A DNA stretch of 26,488 nucleotides from CAZADA01 sp964636945 (GTDB taxonomy: Bacteria; Pseudomonadota; Alphaproteobacteria; Caulobacterales; Maricaulaceae): NCBI GenBank assembly GCA_964636945.1, contig CAZWVH010000038.1, positions 1 through 26,488 of the forward strand, given 5' to 3'. Positions 8,083 through 14,964 of the stretch are shown here, piece by piece (the stretch's first letter is position 1; every line of letters starts with the position of its first letter). The translations under genes were made by a program, and so were the position numbers. The notes below the pieces were generated by a model that did no database searches, was not told where the DNA came from, and saw nothing but the letters and a program-made list of their open reading frames with translations.

Positions 8083-8712
8083 ATGTCATCAATGTCGGAT
8101 GGATCGAAAGCCGCCGCCCCATCGGCGACCCGCGGACCGTGGCGGATTCACGCCATGGCCACGGCCTTTGAAAACCCCTGGATCCGGGTTGACGCCCATG
8201 ATGTGACCAATCCCGCAGGAGAGCCGGGCCATTACGGCGTGGTGTCATTCAAAAACTTGGCCATCGGCATACTGCCGATTTTCGAGGATGGTTCGGTGGT
8301 GCTGGTGGGCCAGTATCGGTTTCCGCTCGACGCCTATAGCTGGGAATTGCCAGAGGGCGGGGGAGCCATTGATGTGGACCCAATGGCGAGCGGACAACGC
8401 GAATTGCGCGAAGAAACGGGGCTATCCGCCGGCTCGTGGCGTAAAATTCTGGACATGCATCTGTCCAACAGCATCACCGATGAACGTGCGATCTGTTATT
8501 TGGCGACGGACTTGGAAGAGGGCGAGGCTGATCCAGAACCTGACGAAGTTCTTGACATCAAAAGGGTTTCGTTCCGCACATTGTTAGAGGATGTGATTTC
8601 CGGACGCATTACCGACTCCCTTACAGTGGCTATGGCGCTGCGCGCACACCACATGGCGGTGGAGGATGAGTTGCCGGAGCGTCTGGCGACCGCGATGTTG
8701 AGGAAAAGGTGA
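8083..8712 (+). CDS. NUDIX hydrolase (ADP-ribose/nucleotide-sugar pyrophosphatase type)
   Basis: 209 aa; the ATG at 8083 follows the pump's TAA with no gap, so translation may depend on the upstream gene (ATG 8092 is an alternative; neither has a good ribosome site). The Nudix box is at about 92-114 (GGGAIDVDPMASG, then QRELREETGL). The metal-binding REUXEE core (R106, E107, E110, E111) is intact, but the upstream Glu of GX5E is Val98. Around it, QYRFPLDAYSWELPEG and FEDGSVVLVGQYR resemble the ADP-ribose pyrophosphatase/GDP-mannose hydrolase group, which cleave X-linked nucleoside diphosphates in the cytoplasm. The link to the efflux operon may be only transcriptional. cysE follows 3 bp downstream. 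Confidence 0.88.
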   Translation: MSSMSDGSKAAAPSATRGPWRIHAMATAFENPWIRVDAHDVTNPAGEPGHYGVVSFKNLAIGILPIFEDGSVVLVGQYRFPLDAYSWELPEGGGAIDVDPMASGQRELREETGLSAGSWRKILDMHLSNSITDERAICYLATDLEEGEADPEPDEVLDIKRVSFRTLLEDVISGRITDSLTVAMALRAHHMAVEDELPERLATAMLRKR

Positions 8713-8715
8713 CCC

Positions 8716-9534
8716 ATGACTGAGGCGTCTTTGCGCAAAGCCGCCCCCACAGGTGCGGCGAACTCATCCATTTGGCTGGCCTTACGCAGCGAGGCTGACC
8801 GCGCCCAAACGGCCGAGCCGAGTCTTGGTGATTTGGTGCGCGATATTGTGTTGTCGCGACCCGCATTCAATGAGGCGCTCGAAGCGCTGCTGGTCTGGAA
8901 AATCGGCTCGGCCGCGGGGCGTGAGGGGCTTGGACAGTCGGTAATCGGGGATGTGCTGTTGCGCGATCCTGAAATCGCCCGTGCTGCGGAAATCGACCTA
9001 GAGGCGGTCTATGAGCGCGATCCGGCTTGTCGGTCGGCGCTTCAGGCATTTTTGTTCTTCAAGGGCTTCCACGCCATCCAGGGTCACAGGATTGCGCATC
9101 GGCTGTGGCTCGATGGTCGGCACTTGCTGGCGTACCGGGCGCAAAGCGTGGTCAGTGAGCGTTTCGCCGTCGACATCCATCCTGCAGCCCGCATTGGACG
9201 TGGGGTGATGATCGATCACGCCACAGCTGTGACCATCGGCGAAACGGCGGTTGTGGGCGATGATTGCTCGCTTCTGCACGAAGTGACGCTGGGCGGCACG
9301 GGGGTGAAGGATGAAGATCGCCATCCCAAGATCGGCCGTGGCGTGTTGATTGGCGCGGGCGCGAAAGTGCTGGGCAATATCGACGTGGGCGACGAAGCGA
9401 AGATCGCCGCTGGGTCCGTTGTGCTTTCCCCCGTGGCGGCGCACTGCACGGTGGCGGGCGTGCCGGCCAAACCTGTGGGCGGTCCGTGCGCTGAACCGGC
9501 CCGTCGCATGGACCAAACCCTCAAAGACGCTTAA
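8716..9534 (+). CDS. cysE: Serine O-acetyltransferase CysE
   Basis: 272 aa. It acetylates serine with acetyl-CoA to give O-acetylserine, the first step of cysteine synthesis, in the cytoplasm. The N-terminal helical SATase domain spans about 18-150 (WLALRSEADRA; KGFHAIQGHRIAHRLW at 116-131). The left-handed beta-helix of hexapeptide repeats follows from about 153 (DIHPAARIGRGVMIDHATAV, TIGETAVVGDDCSLLHEVTL), with His168 in the catalytic Asp-His context and HPKIGRGVLIGAGAKVLGNI further on. The C-terminus (residues beyond about 250) extends past the helix, where CysE carries its cysteine-sensitive tail. Start ATG 8716 is 3 bp after the NUDIX stop, with AGGAAAAGG upstream. The DUF3126 gene follows at 9670, an alphaproteobacterial neighbour. 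Confidence 0.95.
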   Translation: MTEASLRKAAPTGAANSSIWLALRSEADRAQTAEPSLGDLVRDIVLSRPAFNEALEALLVWKIGSAAGREGLGQSVIGDVLLRDPEIARAAEIDLEAVYERDPACRSALQAFLFFKGFHAIQGHRIAHRLWLDGRHLLAYRAQSVVSERFAVDIHPAARIGRGVMIDHATAVTIGETAVVGDDCSLLHEVTLGGTGVKDEDRHPKIGRGVLIGAGAKVLGNIDVGDEAKIAAGSVVLSPVAAHCTVAGVPAKPVGGPCAEPARRMDQTLKDA

Positions 9535-9561
9535 CAGACCACAGGACGCGATGTTGGTCTG
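9535..9561 (+). terminator. Hairpin after cysE
   Basis: CAGACCA (9535-9541) and TGGTCTG (9555-9561) are perfect inverted repeats around a 13-nt loop, starting directly at the cysE stop. There is no following T-run, so it is a weak terminator or mRNA-end structure rather than a classic intrinsic terminator. Confidence 0.35.
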
Positions 9562-9669
9562 ATAGGCGAACAAGTGCACCAAACATCAGAACGCGGTATG
9601 ATGTGGATCTGTCCGCATCCCAGCCGCGCTCATGGCTTATGAACGGACGCTCGAAAGTAGGAGGTTGAG

Positions 9670-10116
9670 ATGGAACCGGAGGAGCAAGAACGGCTGACCG
9701 AGTTTTTAAAGGTTCGGCTCAATCCCAAAACCGAGCTCAAGTTTTCAAAGTCAGGCAATGAGGACGACCCCGAGGACCAAGCTGAAGCCGAGTTGTGGAT
9801 CGATGGCGCGCCGAAAGGCTGGGTGCGCCGGGACGATGAAGACCCCGACGATATCTCGTATTCGGTGGGCTTCACGTTCAAAACTGACAATTCGCTGAAC
9901 GCGGCCGAGGATCGGTTGCGTGAACTGCTCAATCCCGCAATTTCACTGCGTAAGCGTCCCTCGCTCGGTCGCACGCAAATTGACGATTCGGTCGAGCTTT
10001 ATGTGGGACCTGAATTTATGGGTTTGTTGTATTGTGAGGATGGACGCGGGGGTCTGACGGAATACACGGTGGAAATTCAGATTCTGTCAGACGACTTGGA
10101 AGATGAGGTTGAATAA
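9670..10116 (+). CDS. DUF3126 family protein with an apparent tandem domain duplication
   Basis: 148 aa; ATG 9670 follows a strong GGAGG. DUF3126 is a short (about 70-aa) alphaproteobacterial family of unknown function, often next to cysE. Residues 80-143 fit it well: DRLRELLNPAISLRKRP, DDSVELYVGPEFMGLLYCED, then EYTVEIQILSDDLED. Residues 7-70 look like a diverged second copy: ERLTEFLKVRLNPKTELKFS, AEAELWIDGAPKGWVRRDDE, ISYSVGFTF. The protein is thus about twice the family length. It is strongly acidic, with no signal peptide or membrane segment, so cytoplasmic. No catalytic motif is visible. The assignment rests on my recollection of the family pattern, without a profile search. Confidence 0.75.
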   Translation: MEPEEQERLTEFLKVRLNPKTELKFSKSGNEDDPEDQAEAELWIDGAPKGWVRRDDEDPDDISYSVGFTFKTDNSLNAAEDRLRELLNPAISLRKRPSLGRTQIDDSVELYVGPEFMGLLYCEDGRGGLTEYTVEIQILSDDLEDEVE

Positions 10117-10269
10117 TCCGTGTTGTTGGTCGCGCAATTCATGGCGTTCGCCGTGCGGTTGCAGTTGAAAGCAAATGCTGGCGGTTTCGTCGCAAAGCAA
10201 AAGACTTCGTCAACCTGATTTGTATACATTCCAAGACATCGATGAACCCCATTTATCGGTAAGCACCTT

Positions 10270-10295
10270 GGCCGCCATGCGATCGCATGGCGGCC
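10270..10295. terminator. Perfect 26-bp palindrome between convergent genes
   Basis: The half-site GGCCGCCATGCGA is followed by its exact reverse complement (TCGCATGGCGGCC) with no mismatch, centred on GCGATCGC. As RNA it gives an 11-bp GC-rich stem with a GATC loop from either strand. It lies between the convergent DUF3126 gene (stop 10116) and the NDUFAF5-like gene (stop 10320). No T-tract follows on either side, so a bidirectional terminator or mRNA-stabilising hairpin is the likely role; a protein-binding dyad cannot be excluded. Confidence 0.6.
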
Positions 10296-10319
10296 GCTTC
10301 GTGTTTGCGTGTGACGTAC

Positions 10320-11258
10320 TCAACGGCTGTTCTTGACGTTATGTTCGGCCACGCCGAGCGCATCGGCCAATCGAGTTTGCGCCGCGCCTGGCCGCAAGGG
10401 CTTTTGCTGACTGGAGTGCGGCGCCCAGCCTGTTATCCAAATGATGTCGAAAGTGGCAATGAGTTTTCCGTCAGCGTCGGCGTGGCGTTGCTGATAATCC
10501 GCCAACGCCGCCAGTAATACGCGCCGAGCAAGCGGCGCGCGTGTGCGTTCTGTCATGGCTGCGGTTTCGCCCATGGCGCGCAAATCCTGAAATAGGCGGA
10601 ACGGGTCGGCGTAGCGCACGGTCAGGCGGTCTCGGTCTGTAACCGGTAAGGCAAAACCGGCCCGCTGCATCACGCCGGCCATATCCATGGCGTCAGCGGT
10701 GGGGGCGATGCGAAAGCCCGCGCCGCCTGTCAGCTCAGTTTCAGCCCGATAAAGACATTCACGCAGCTCCCGCAGGCTGGCGCCGCCCAACATGGCCGCC
10801 AAAAAAAGTCCATCAAGCTGTAGGCTGCGGCGGATTTGCACCAGTGCGCCCACCAAATCATTGACCGAATGGAGGTTGAGCGGGCTGACCACGAGGTCAA
10901 AGCTTTGATCCGCGAAGGGGAGGCGCTCTTCGTCACCCACTACCCCCCAGGAGGCGCCCCCCGCCGTCAAGTCCAGGCTGGTCATCCAATTGAACTGCGC
11001 CGCGGGTTCGGCCGCCAATTGTGCGACCGCCTGGCGGAAGGCGCCGCCGCCGCCCAGCTCCAGCGCCGTGGAAAAGGTTCGGCGAATGGCGCTCAACCGG
11101 TCTAACATGTCGTCCACCACGTGATCGCGAAGAAAATGGCGGTGTCCGGCGCGCAAAGCGCGGGCCTTGCGCATGGCCACAATGCGGCGATCAAAGATGT
11201 AAGGGACCGACGCCGCGGAAGTGGGCGGCGCTCCGTCAGGGGAAGGAGGCGTTGTCAT
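10320..11258 (-). CDS. NDUFAF5-like SAM-dependent methyltransferase-fold protein (BioC/NDUFAF5 family)
   Basis: 312 aa from ATG 11258; the open frame extends to 11360, but homologues begin shortly before the IFDR motif at 21-24. The Rossmann SAM-binding motif is at 64-73 (TALELGGGGA), then DEERLPFADQSFDLVVSPLN. The segment LHSVNDLVGALVQIRRSL, DGLFLAAMLGGASLRELREC is very close to the mitochondrial NDUFAF5 pattern. NDUFAF5 is known as an arginine hydroxylase acting on the NDUFS7 subunit during complex I assembly, while BioC methylates malonyl-ACP for biotin synthesis. The NDUFAF5-type motif and alphaproteobacterial context favour the complex I role, but this is inference. Its start codon overlaps that of comF on the other strand, and no Shine-Dalgarno site is visible. 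Confidence 0.82.
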   Translation of the reverse strand: MTTPPSPDGAPPTSAASVPYIFDRRIVAMRKARALRAGHRHFLRDHVVDDMLDRLSAIRRTFSTALELGGGGAFRQAVAQLAAEPAAQFNWMTSLDLTAGGASWGVVGDEERLPFADQSFDLVVSPLNLHSVNDLVGALVQIRRSLQLDGLFLAAMLGGASLRELRECLYRAETELTGGAGFRIAPTADAMDMAGVMQRAGFALPVTDRDRLTVRYADPFRLFQDLRAMGETAAMTERTRAPLARRVLLAALADYQQRHADADGKLIATFDIIWITGWAPHSSQQKPLRPGAAQTRLADALGVAEHNVKNSR

Positions 11259-12045
11259 GTTTGCAGATATGGCGGCGTTGCGGCCGGCGGCCAAGCATTC
11301 GGCCCAGCGGCTGGGAGCATGGCTTGCCGATTTGGCGCTGCCGCCCACCTGCCCAATCACGGATCAGCGCGTGAGATGCGCGGGCCAGCTGTCCGGTCAG
11401 GCTTGGAGCAAATTGTCGTGGATTACACCGCCATGGTGCGTCCGATGCGGATTTCCCTTTCCCTATGATCAGGGCGATGGCGCGTTTTGCGGGCCCTGTT
11501 TGTCGCGTGCGCCGGTCTACGATCATTTACGTTGCAGCCTTGCTTATGATGACGCGAGCAAGCCCTTGGTCTTGGCCATGAAACACGGTGGCCGAATGGA
11601 AATGCTTTCCGTGTTTGGTCGATGGATGGCCCATGCAGTTGGCGATATTCAGTTTACCGCTCCTCCTGTGATTATCCCTGTTCCGTTGCATCACCGGCGA
11701 TTGCGTCATCGTCGATACAACCAATCAGCCCTATTGGCGCACGCGCTTGCCAACGCCATGGGCGCGCAACTGGACGCCATTTCGCTCTTGCGCCATCGCG
11801 CCACGCCCAGCCAAGGCGGGCTGAGCGCGCAGGGCCGCGCGCGCAATGTGGCTGGCGCGTTTTCAGTCCGCGATTGCGCAAAAGAAAAGCTGAGAGGCGC
11901 GTCTGTTGTATTGGTCGATGATGTGTTCACCACGGGAGCAACACTGACTGCGTGCACCCGGGTCCTTAAGCGCGCTGGCGTGACCAGCATAAACGCAGTG
12001 ACGCTGGCGCGCGTTGTGCGCGAACGCACAAGCGTTATCTCTTAA
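11257..12045 (+). CDS. comF: ComF family phosphoribosyltransferase-like protein
   Basis: 262 aa. ATG 11257 is preceded by AAGGAGG, which decides it over the upstream GTG at 11221. The N-terminal cysteine-rich segment has Cys32 (PPTCP), Cys61/Cys64 (WCVRC) and Cys78/Cys81 (FCGPC), the zinc-ribbon-like head typical of ComF. The C-terminal PRT domain carries IPVPLHHRRLRHRRYNQSAL (about 140-159) and the PRPP-loop motif VVLVDDVFTTGATLT (about 217-231). ComF proteins are linked to DNA uptake in naturally competent bacteria, possibly as helicase partners, but most alphaproteobacteria carry one as a conserved gene of uncertain role. It leads a cluster with grxC, a nitrilase and DUF1178. Confidence 0.92.
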   Translation: MFADMAALRPAAKHSAQRLGAWLADLALPPTCPITDQRVRCAGQLSGQAWSKLSWITPPWCVRCGFPFPYDQGDGAFCGPCLSRAPVYDHLRCSLAYDDASKPLVLAMKHGGRMEMLSVFGRWMAHAVGDIQFTAPPVIIPVPLHHRRLRHRRYNQSALLAHALANAMGAQLDAISLLRHRATPSQGGLSAQGRARNVAGAFSVRDCAKEKLRGASVVLVDDVFTTGATLTACTRVLKRAGVTSINAVTLARVVRERTSVIS

Positions 12046-12067
12046 CGGTGAAAGGAAGGCAGCTCCC

Positions 12068-12337
12068 ATGGCCCAGGTGGACATCTACACCAAACCCATG
12101 TGCTTTTTTTGTATGCGCGCCCGGTCGCTGTTGGAGAAGAAAAACGTGGCGTTCAATGAAATTCATGCCGGTTTTGACCGTGGCAAGCGTGAGGAGATGA
12201 TCCAGCGCTCGAAGGGTCGCATGACCTATCCCCAAATTTTCGTGGGTGATGTGCATGTTGGCGGATGTGATGAACTCTTATCACTGGAAAAAGCTGGCAA
12301 GCTCGACGCCTTGCTTGGATTGGACGGATCACAATGA
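12068..12337 (+). CDS. grxC: Glutaredoxin, GrxC type, with unusual CFFC active site
   Basis: 89 aa, normal for class I glutaredoxins; ATG 12068 follows AAGGAAGG. The fold is clear: QVDIYTKPM, the active site C12-F-F-C15, the helix MRARSLLEKKNVAFNEIHA, the cis-Pro strand TYPQIFVGD and the glutathione-binding VGGCDELL. Glutaredoxins reduce disulfides and glutathione mixed disulfides in the cytoplasm. The usual active site is CPYC and the usual cis-Pro segment TVPQIF; here Pro-Tyr is replaced by Phe-Phe and Val by Tyr. Both cysteines remain, so dithiol chemistry is still possible. It overlaps the next gene by 4 bp (ATGA), so the two are translationally coupled. Confidence 0.9.
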   Translation: MAQVDIYTKPMCFFCMRARSLLEKKNVAFNEIHAGFDRGKREEMIQRSKGRMTYPQIFVGDVHVGGCDELLSLEKAGKLDALLGLDGSQ

Positions 12338-13194
12338 TCGATGCTGCAAAAACCGTGAGGGCGGGTTTGGTTCAGCTGCGTTCCGGCGTTGATGTCGCCA
12401 AGAACATCGAGGCCGCCAGCGGGCTCATTCGCGAGGCGGTCGACGCGGGGGCGCAATTGGTGGTCACGCCCGAGGCGACGAACATTGTGCAGCGCGACAG
12501 CGCGCAGCAAGCCGACGCCGTGAGCGCTCCGGAGCAAGACCCCGCACTCCAAGCTTTTCGCCGGTTGGCGCGCGAACTGAGCGTTGTGTTGATCGTTGGC
12601 TCCTTGATGCAGCGCTCTGACGATGGTCGTGTCGCCAATCGTTGCTATGTGATCAGCTCAGATGGCGTCGTGAGCGCGCGCTATGACAAAATCCATCTGT
12701 TCGATGTCACCGTGGCCGCCGACGAAAGCTATTTTGAATCGCGATCCGTCGAGCCGGGCGCGCGAGCCGTGGTGGCCTCCACGCCCTGGGGCGGGGTGGG
12801 GCTGAGCGTGTGCTATGATTTGCGCTTTGCCGGCCTCTACCGCGACCTGGCGAAAGCTGGAGCGAACATGATTGTGGTTCCCGCTGCATTCACACGTCAC
12901 ACCGGCCGCGCGCATTGGGAGATTCTGCTGCGGGCGCGGGCGATCGAAACTGGCGCTTACATATTGGCGCCTGGTCAAGGTGGACGGCATGAAGACGGCC
13001 GGGCCACTTGGGGCCACTCCATGATGGTCGATCCATGGGGCGAAATTGTTGCGCAATTGGACCATGAGGAGCCCGGCGTGCTGGTCGCCGACTTGGATCT
13101 GGCCAAGGTCAATGCGGTGCGAACAAAGATCCCCTCGCTGAAGCATGAACGTCCCTTTGCTTCAGCCCAAACACGTGACGAGTTGATTGAATGA
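12334..13194 (+). CDS. Carbon-nitrogen hydrolase (nitrilase superfamily, Nit1/NIT2-like amidase)
   Basis: 286 aa, the expected length. The Glu-Lys-Cys catalytic triad is visible: Glu47 in VVTPEATN, Lys119 in ARYDKIHLFDV and Cys160 in GVGLSVCYDLRFAGLYRDLA. The segments ARAIETGAYILAPGQGG and WGHSMMVDPWGEIVAQL are typical of the Nit/YbeM group. Known relatives hydrolyse deaminated glutathione or omega-amides in the cytoplasm as metabolite repair. Coupling to a glutaredoxin gene by an ATGA overlap makes deaminated glutathione an attractive substrate, but this is inference. It overlaps the following DUF1178 gene by 4 bp as well. Confidence 0.92.
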   Translation: MIDAAKTVRAGLVQLRSGVDVAKNIEAASGLIREAVDAGAQLVVTPEATNIVQRDSAQQADAVSAPEQDPALQAFRRLARELSVVLIVGSLMQRSDDGRVANRCYVISSDGVVSARYDKIHLFDVTVAADESYFESRSVEPGARAVVASTPWGGVGLSVCYDLRFAGLYRDLAKAGANMIVVPAAFTRHTGRAHWEILLRARAIETGAYILAPGQGGRHEDGRATWGHSMMVDPWGEIVAQLDHEEPGVLVADLDLAKVNAVRTKIPSLKHERPFASAQTRDELIE

Positions 13195-13610
13195 TCCGGT
13201 ATGCGTTGGTGTGTGAAAGCAAACATGAGTTTGAAGCGTGGTTCGCCAGCTCGGACGCCTATGACCAGCAAGTTTCAGCCGGTTTGGTCACATGCCCCCT
13301 GTGTGAGAGCACAAAAGTTGCGAAACAAATCATGGCCCCAGCGGTGGCCGGGACGCGCAAGTCGGCGTCAACGCAACAAGCGCTCGCTGAACTGGCTGGA
13401 CGCATTCGCAACCATATTAAACACACGCATGACTATGTGGGCGACCGCTTTGCAACCGAAGCTGCTGCGATGCATGAGGGCGAGATGGTGCAGCGCCCAA
13501 TCTATGGCGAAGCCACAGTAGATGAAGCCAAGGCATTGAAAGAAAAGGGCGTTCCTGCGGTTCCGCTACCAAAAGAATTTGTTCCGACGCCGCCGAAAAA
13601 ATTGAACTGA
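13191..13610 (+). CDS. DUF1178 family protein
   Basis: 139 aa, the normal family length. DUF1178 is a proteobacterial family of unknown function. The N-terminal pattern is distinctive: MIRYALVCESKHEFEAWF, SDAYDQQVSAGLVTCPLCES, then KVAKQIMAPAV. Cys8, Cys35 and Cys38 with His12 suggest a small zinc-ribbon-like head. The C-terminal third (DYVGDRFATEAAAMHEGE, IYGEATVDEAKALKEKGVPA) is also conserved in the family. It overlaps the nitrilase stop codon (ATGA), so it is the fourth member of the comF operon. No enzymatic residues can be assigned. Confidence 0.9.
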   Translation: MIRYALVCESKHEFEAWFASSDAYDQQVSAGLVTCPLCESTKVAKQIMAPAVAGTRKSASTQQALAELAGRIRNHIKHTHDYVGDRFATEAAAMHEGEMVQRPIYGEATVDEAKALKEKGVPAVPLPKEFVPTPPKKLN

Positions 13611-13691
13611 ACTTAGCCGGTCGACTCGGCCCTGATCTTGCCGCATGAGAGTGCTTGAACGTTCGCGCGCCTGGTTAGAGGGAGTTCAGAC

Positions 13692-14063
13692 ATGATTTCA
13701 CGGGTGATCGTTATCGCATTTGCGATCATGGCGGCGGTGACGCCTGCCTCAGCATTGGACCCACAGCGCTGGGAGCGCGACGTCCAATTGATTGAACGCG
13801 GTGTGATTCAAGCCTTAGACGCTGAGTTTTTGCGGTCGGATAAGCGCGAAGACTGGCGCGATTATTCAGCAGCCTTCCGCCAAGGCATTGAGCGTTTTGA
13901 AGGTGTAATCGACCCTGTGTCCTTCCAGATCATGTTGGAAATCCATCGCCAACTGGAATTCGACTTTGGTGAGATTGAAAAGACCGAGCGGTGGCAAGAC
14001 GCGAGTTTCTATCTGCGCAACAAGTTTGGTCTGGTCTCGTTTACGCTCAACGCCGCGGTCTAA
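13692..14063 (+). CDS. Small secreted hypothetical protein
   Basis: 123 aa; ATG 13692 has GAGGGAG about 10 bases upstream. Residues 1-21 are a clear signal peptide (MISRVIVIAFAIMAAVTPASA, with cleavage before LDPQRW), so the mature protein of about 100 residues should be periplasmic. The rest is mostly charged and helical (RWERDVQLIERGVIQALDAE, FRQGIERFEGVIDPVSF, IMLEIHRQLEFDFGEIEK) with no cysteine and no motif I recognise. It lies 81 bp after the DUF1178 gene on the same strand. Its stop codon overlaps the ubiG stop codon on the opposite strand. Confidence 0.75.
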   Translation: MISRVIVIAFAIMAAVTPASALDPQRWERDVQLIERGVIQALDAEFLRSDKREDWRDYSAAFRQGIERFEGVIDPVSFQIMLEIHRQLEFDFGEIEKTERWQDASFYLRNKFGLVSFTLNAAV

Positions 14064-14070
14064 GCCGCGG
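14053..14070. terminator. Hairpin enclosing both stop codons of a convergent pair
   Basis: CCGCGG (14053-14058) and CCGCGG (14065-14070) form a 6-bp all-GC stem with the 6-nt loop TCTAAG. The loop holds the TAA of the secreted-protein gene (14061-14063) and the TAG of ubiG (14060-14062, minus strand). No T-tract follows. A compact bidirectional transcript end is plausible. Confidence 0.4.
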
Positions 14071-14851
14071 TTGAGGCACTGGGGCGTGTGGCGGTCATCA
14101 AATAATTGACCGAGGTGTCGGTTGAGATCGACCACGCGCCGGTGAGCGGATTGTACGACATCCCCACCGGCCGCTCGACCAGCATACCCTGACGCTCGAG
14201 CGGGGTGCGTGCTTCATCTGGCTTGACCAGCTTTTGAAAGTCGTGCGTGCCGCGCGGCAGCCAGCGCAGCACATATTCCGCGCCAACGATCGCCAAGGCG
14301 AAGGCTTTGGCCGTGCGATTGATGGTGGCCAGAATCATAACCCCACCAGGCTTTGTCAGCTGAGCGCAGCTGGATAAAAATGCGTCAGGGTCGGCCACGT
14401 GCTCCACAATCTCTAGCGCCAAGACCACATCAAATCGCGGTGCACTGTCGGCGAGCAATTGCTCAGCGGTTGTGCACCGATAATCGATATCCAATTGAGA
14501 TTGCGCCGCGTGCACTTTTGCGACTTCAATGTTGACTGACGACGCATCCACGCCCGTGACCGATGCGCCAAGGCGCGCCATGGGTTCGCTCACCAGGCCG
14601 CCGCCACAGCCAATGTCCGCCAAGCGCAATCCTTCAAACGGTCGTTGGGCGGTTCGCTCAACGCCAAGATGCCGGGACACTTCATTGCGAATGTGCGCCA
14701 ATCGCGTGGGATTAAAGACGTGAAGCGGCTTGAATTTTCCCAATGGATCCCACCATTCGTCGGCCATGCGTTCGAATTTCGCAATCTCATTGTCCAGGCG
14801 GCTTGAGGGCGCTTTCGGTTCGGCGGATGACTGGCGTGCGGCAATCGACAT
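14060..14851 (-). CDS. ubiG: Ubiquinone biosynthesis O-methyltransferase UbiG
   Basis: 263 aa. UbiG performs both O-methylations of the ubiquinone ring with SAM, at the inner face of the membrane. The N-terminus is diagnostic: EIAKFERMADEWWDPLGKFK, LHVFNPTRLAHIRN. The SAM motif is at 77-85 (LADIGCGGG), followed by LVSEPMARLGASVTGVDASS and FDVVLALEIVEHVADPDAFL. The C-terminus has RGTHDFQKLVKPDEA and GMSYNPLTGAWSISTDTSVN, again UbiG-specific. ATG 14851 is the start. It is divergent from lysC across 113 bp and convergent with the secreted-protein gene, sharing stop-codon bases. Confidence 0.95.
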   Translation of the reverse strand: MSIAARQSSAEPKAPSSRLDNEIAKFERMADEWWDPLGKFKPLHVFNPTRLAHIRNEVSRHLGVERTAQRPFEGLRLADIGCGGGLVSEPMARLGASVTGVDASSVNIEVAKVHAAQSQLDIDYRCTTAEQLLADSAPRFDVVLALEIVEHVADPDAFLSSCAQLTKPGGVMILATINRTAKAFALAIVGAEYVLRWLPRGTHDFQKLVKPDEARTPLERQGMLVERPVGMSYNPLTGAWSISTDTSVNYLMTATRPSASTAA

Positions 14852-14896
14852 GGCTACGGCTCTCCGGCTCCATTGGTTGATTCATGTGTTGCACAT

Positions 14897-14926
14897 TTGC
14901 ATCACACGGCTTTCCCGTTGATATAC
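14897..14926 (+). promoter_or_regulatory. Possible lysC promoter
   Basis: TTGCAT (14897-14902), an 18-bp spacer and ATATAC (14921-14926) resemble a sigma-70 promoter. It lies 39 bp before the lysC ATG, in the 113-bp ubiG-lysC divergent gap. The -10 match is weak, and alphaproteobacterial promoters are poorly predicted by this consensus. Confidence 0.25.
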
Positions 14927-14964
14927 ACCCCAGCCAGTACAAAGCGACAGACCGGACGGGGCGC

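Noticed and set aside
10433..10441. TTATCCAAA, close to a DnaA box
   Set aside because: A single imperfect copy inside the coding sequence of the NDUFAF5-like gene; no cluster and no origin context.
10320..11258. Calling this gene bioC
   Set aside because: The NDLVGALVQIRRSL...AAMLGGASLRELR segment fits the NDUFAF5-type branch better, and there are no biotin genes nearby.
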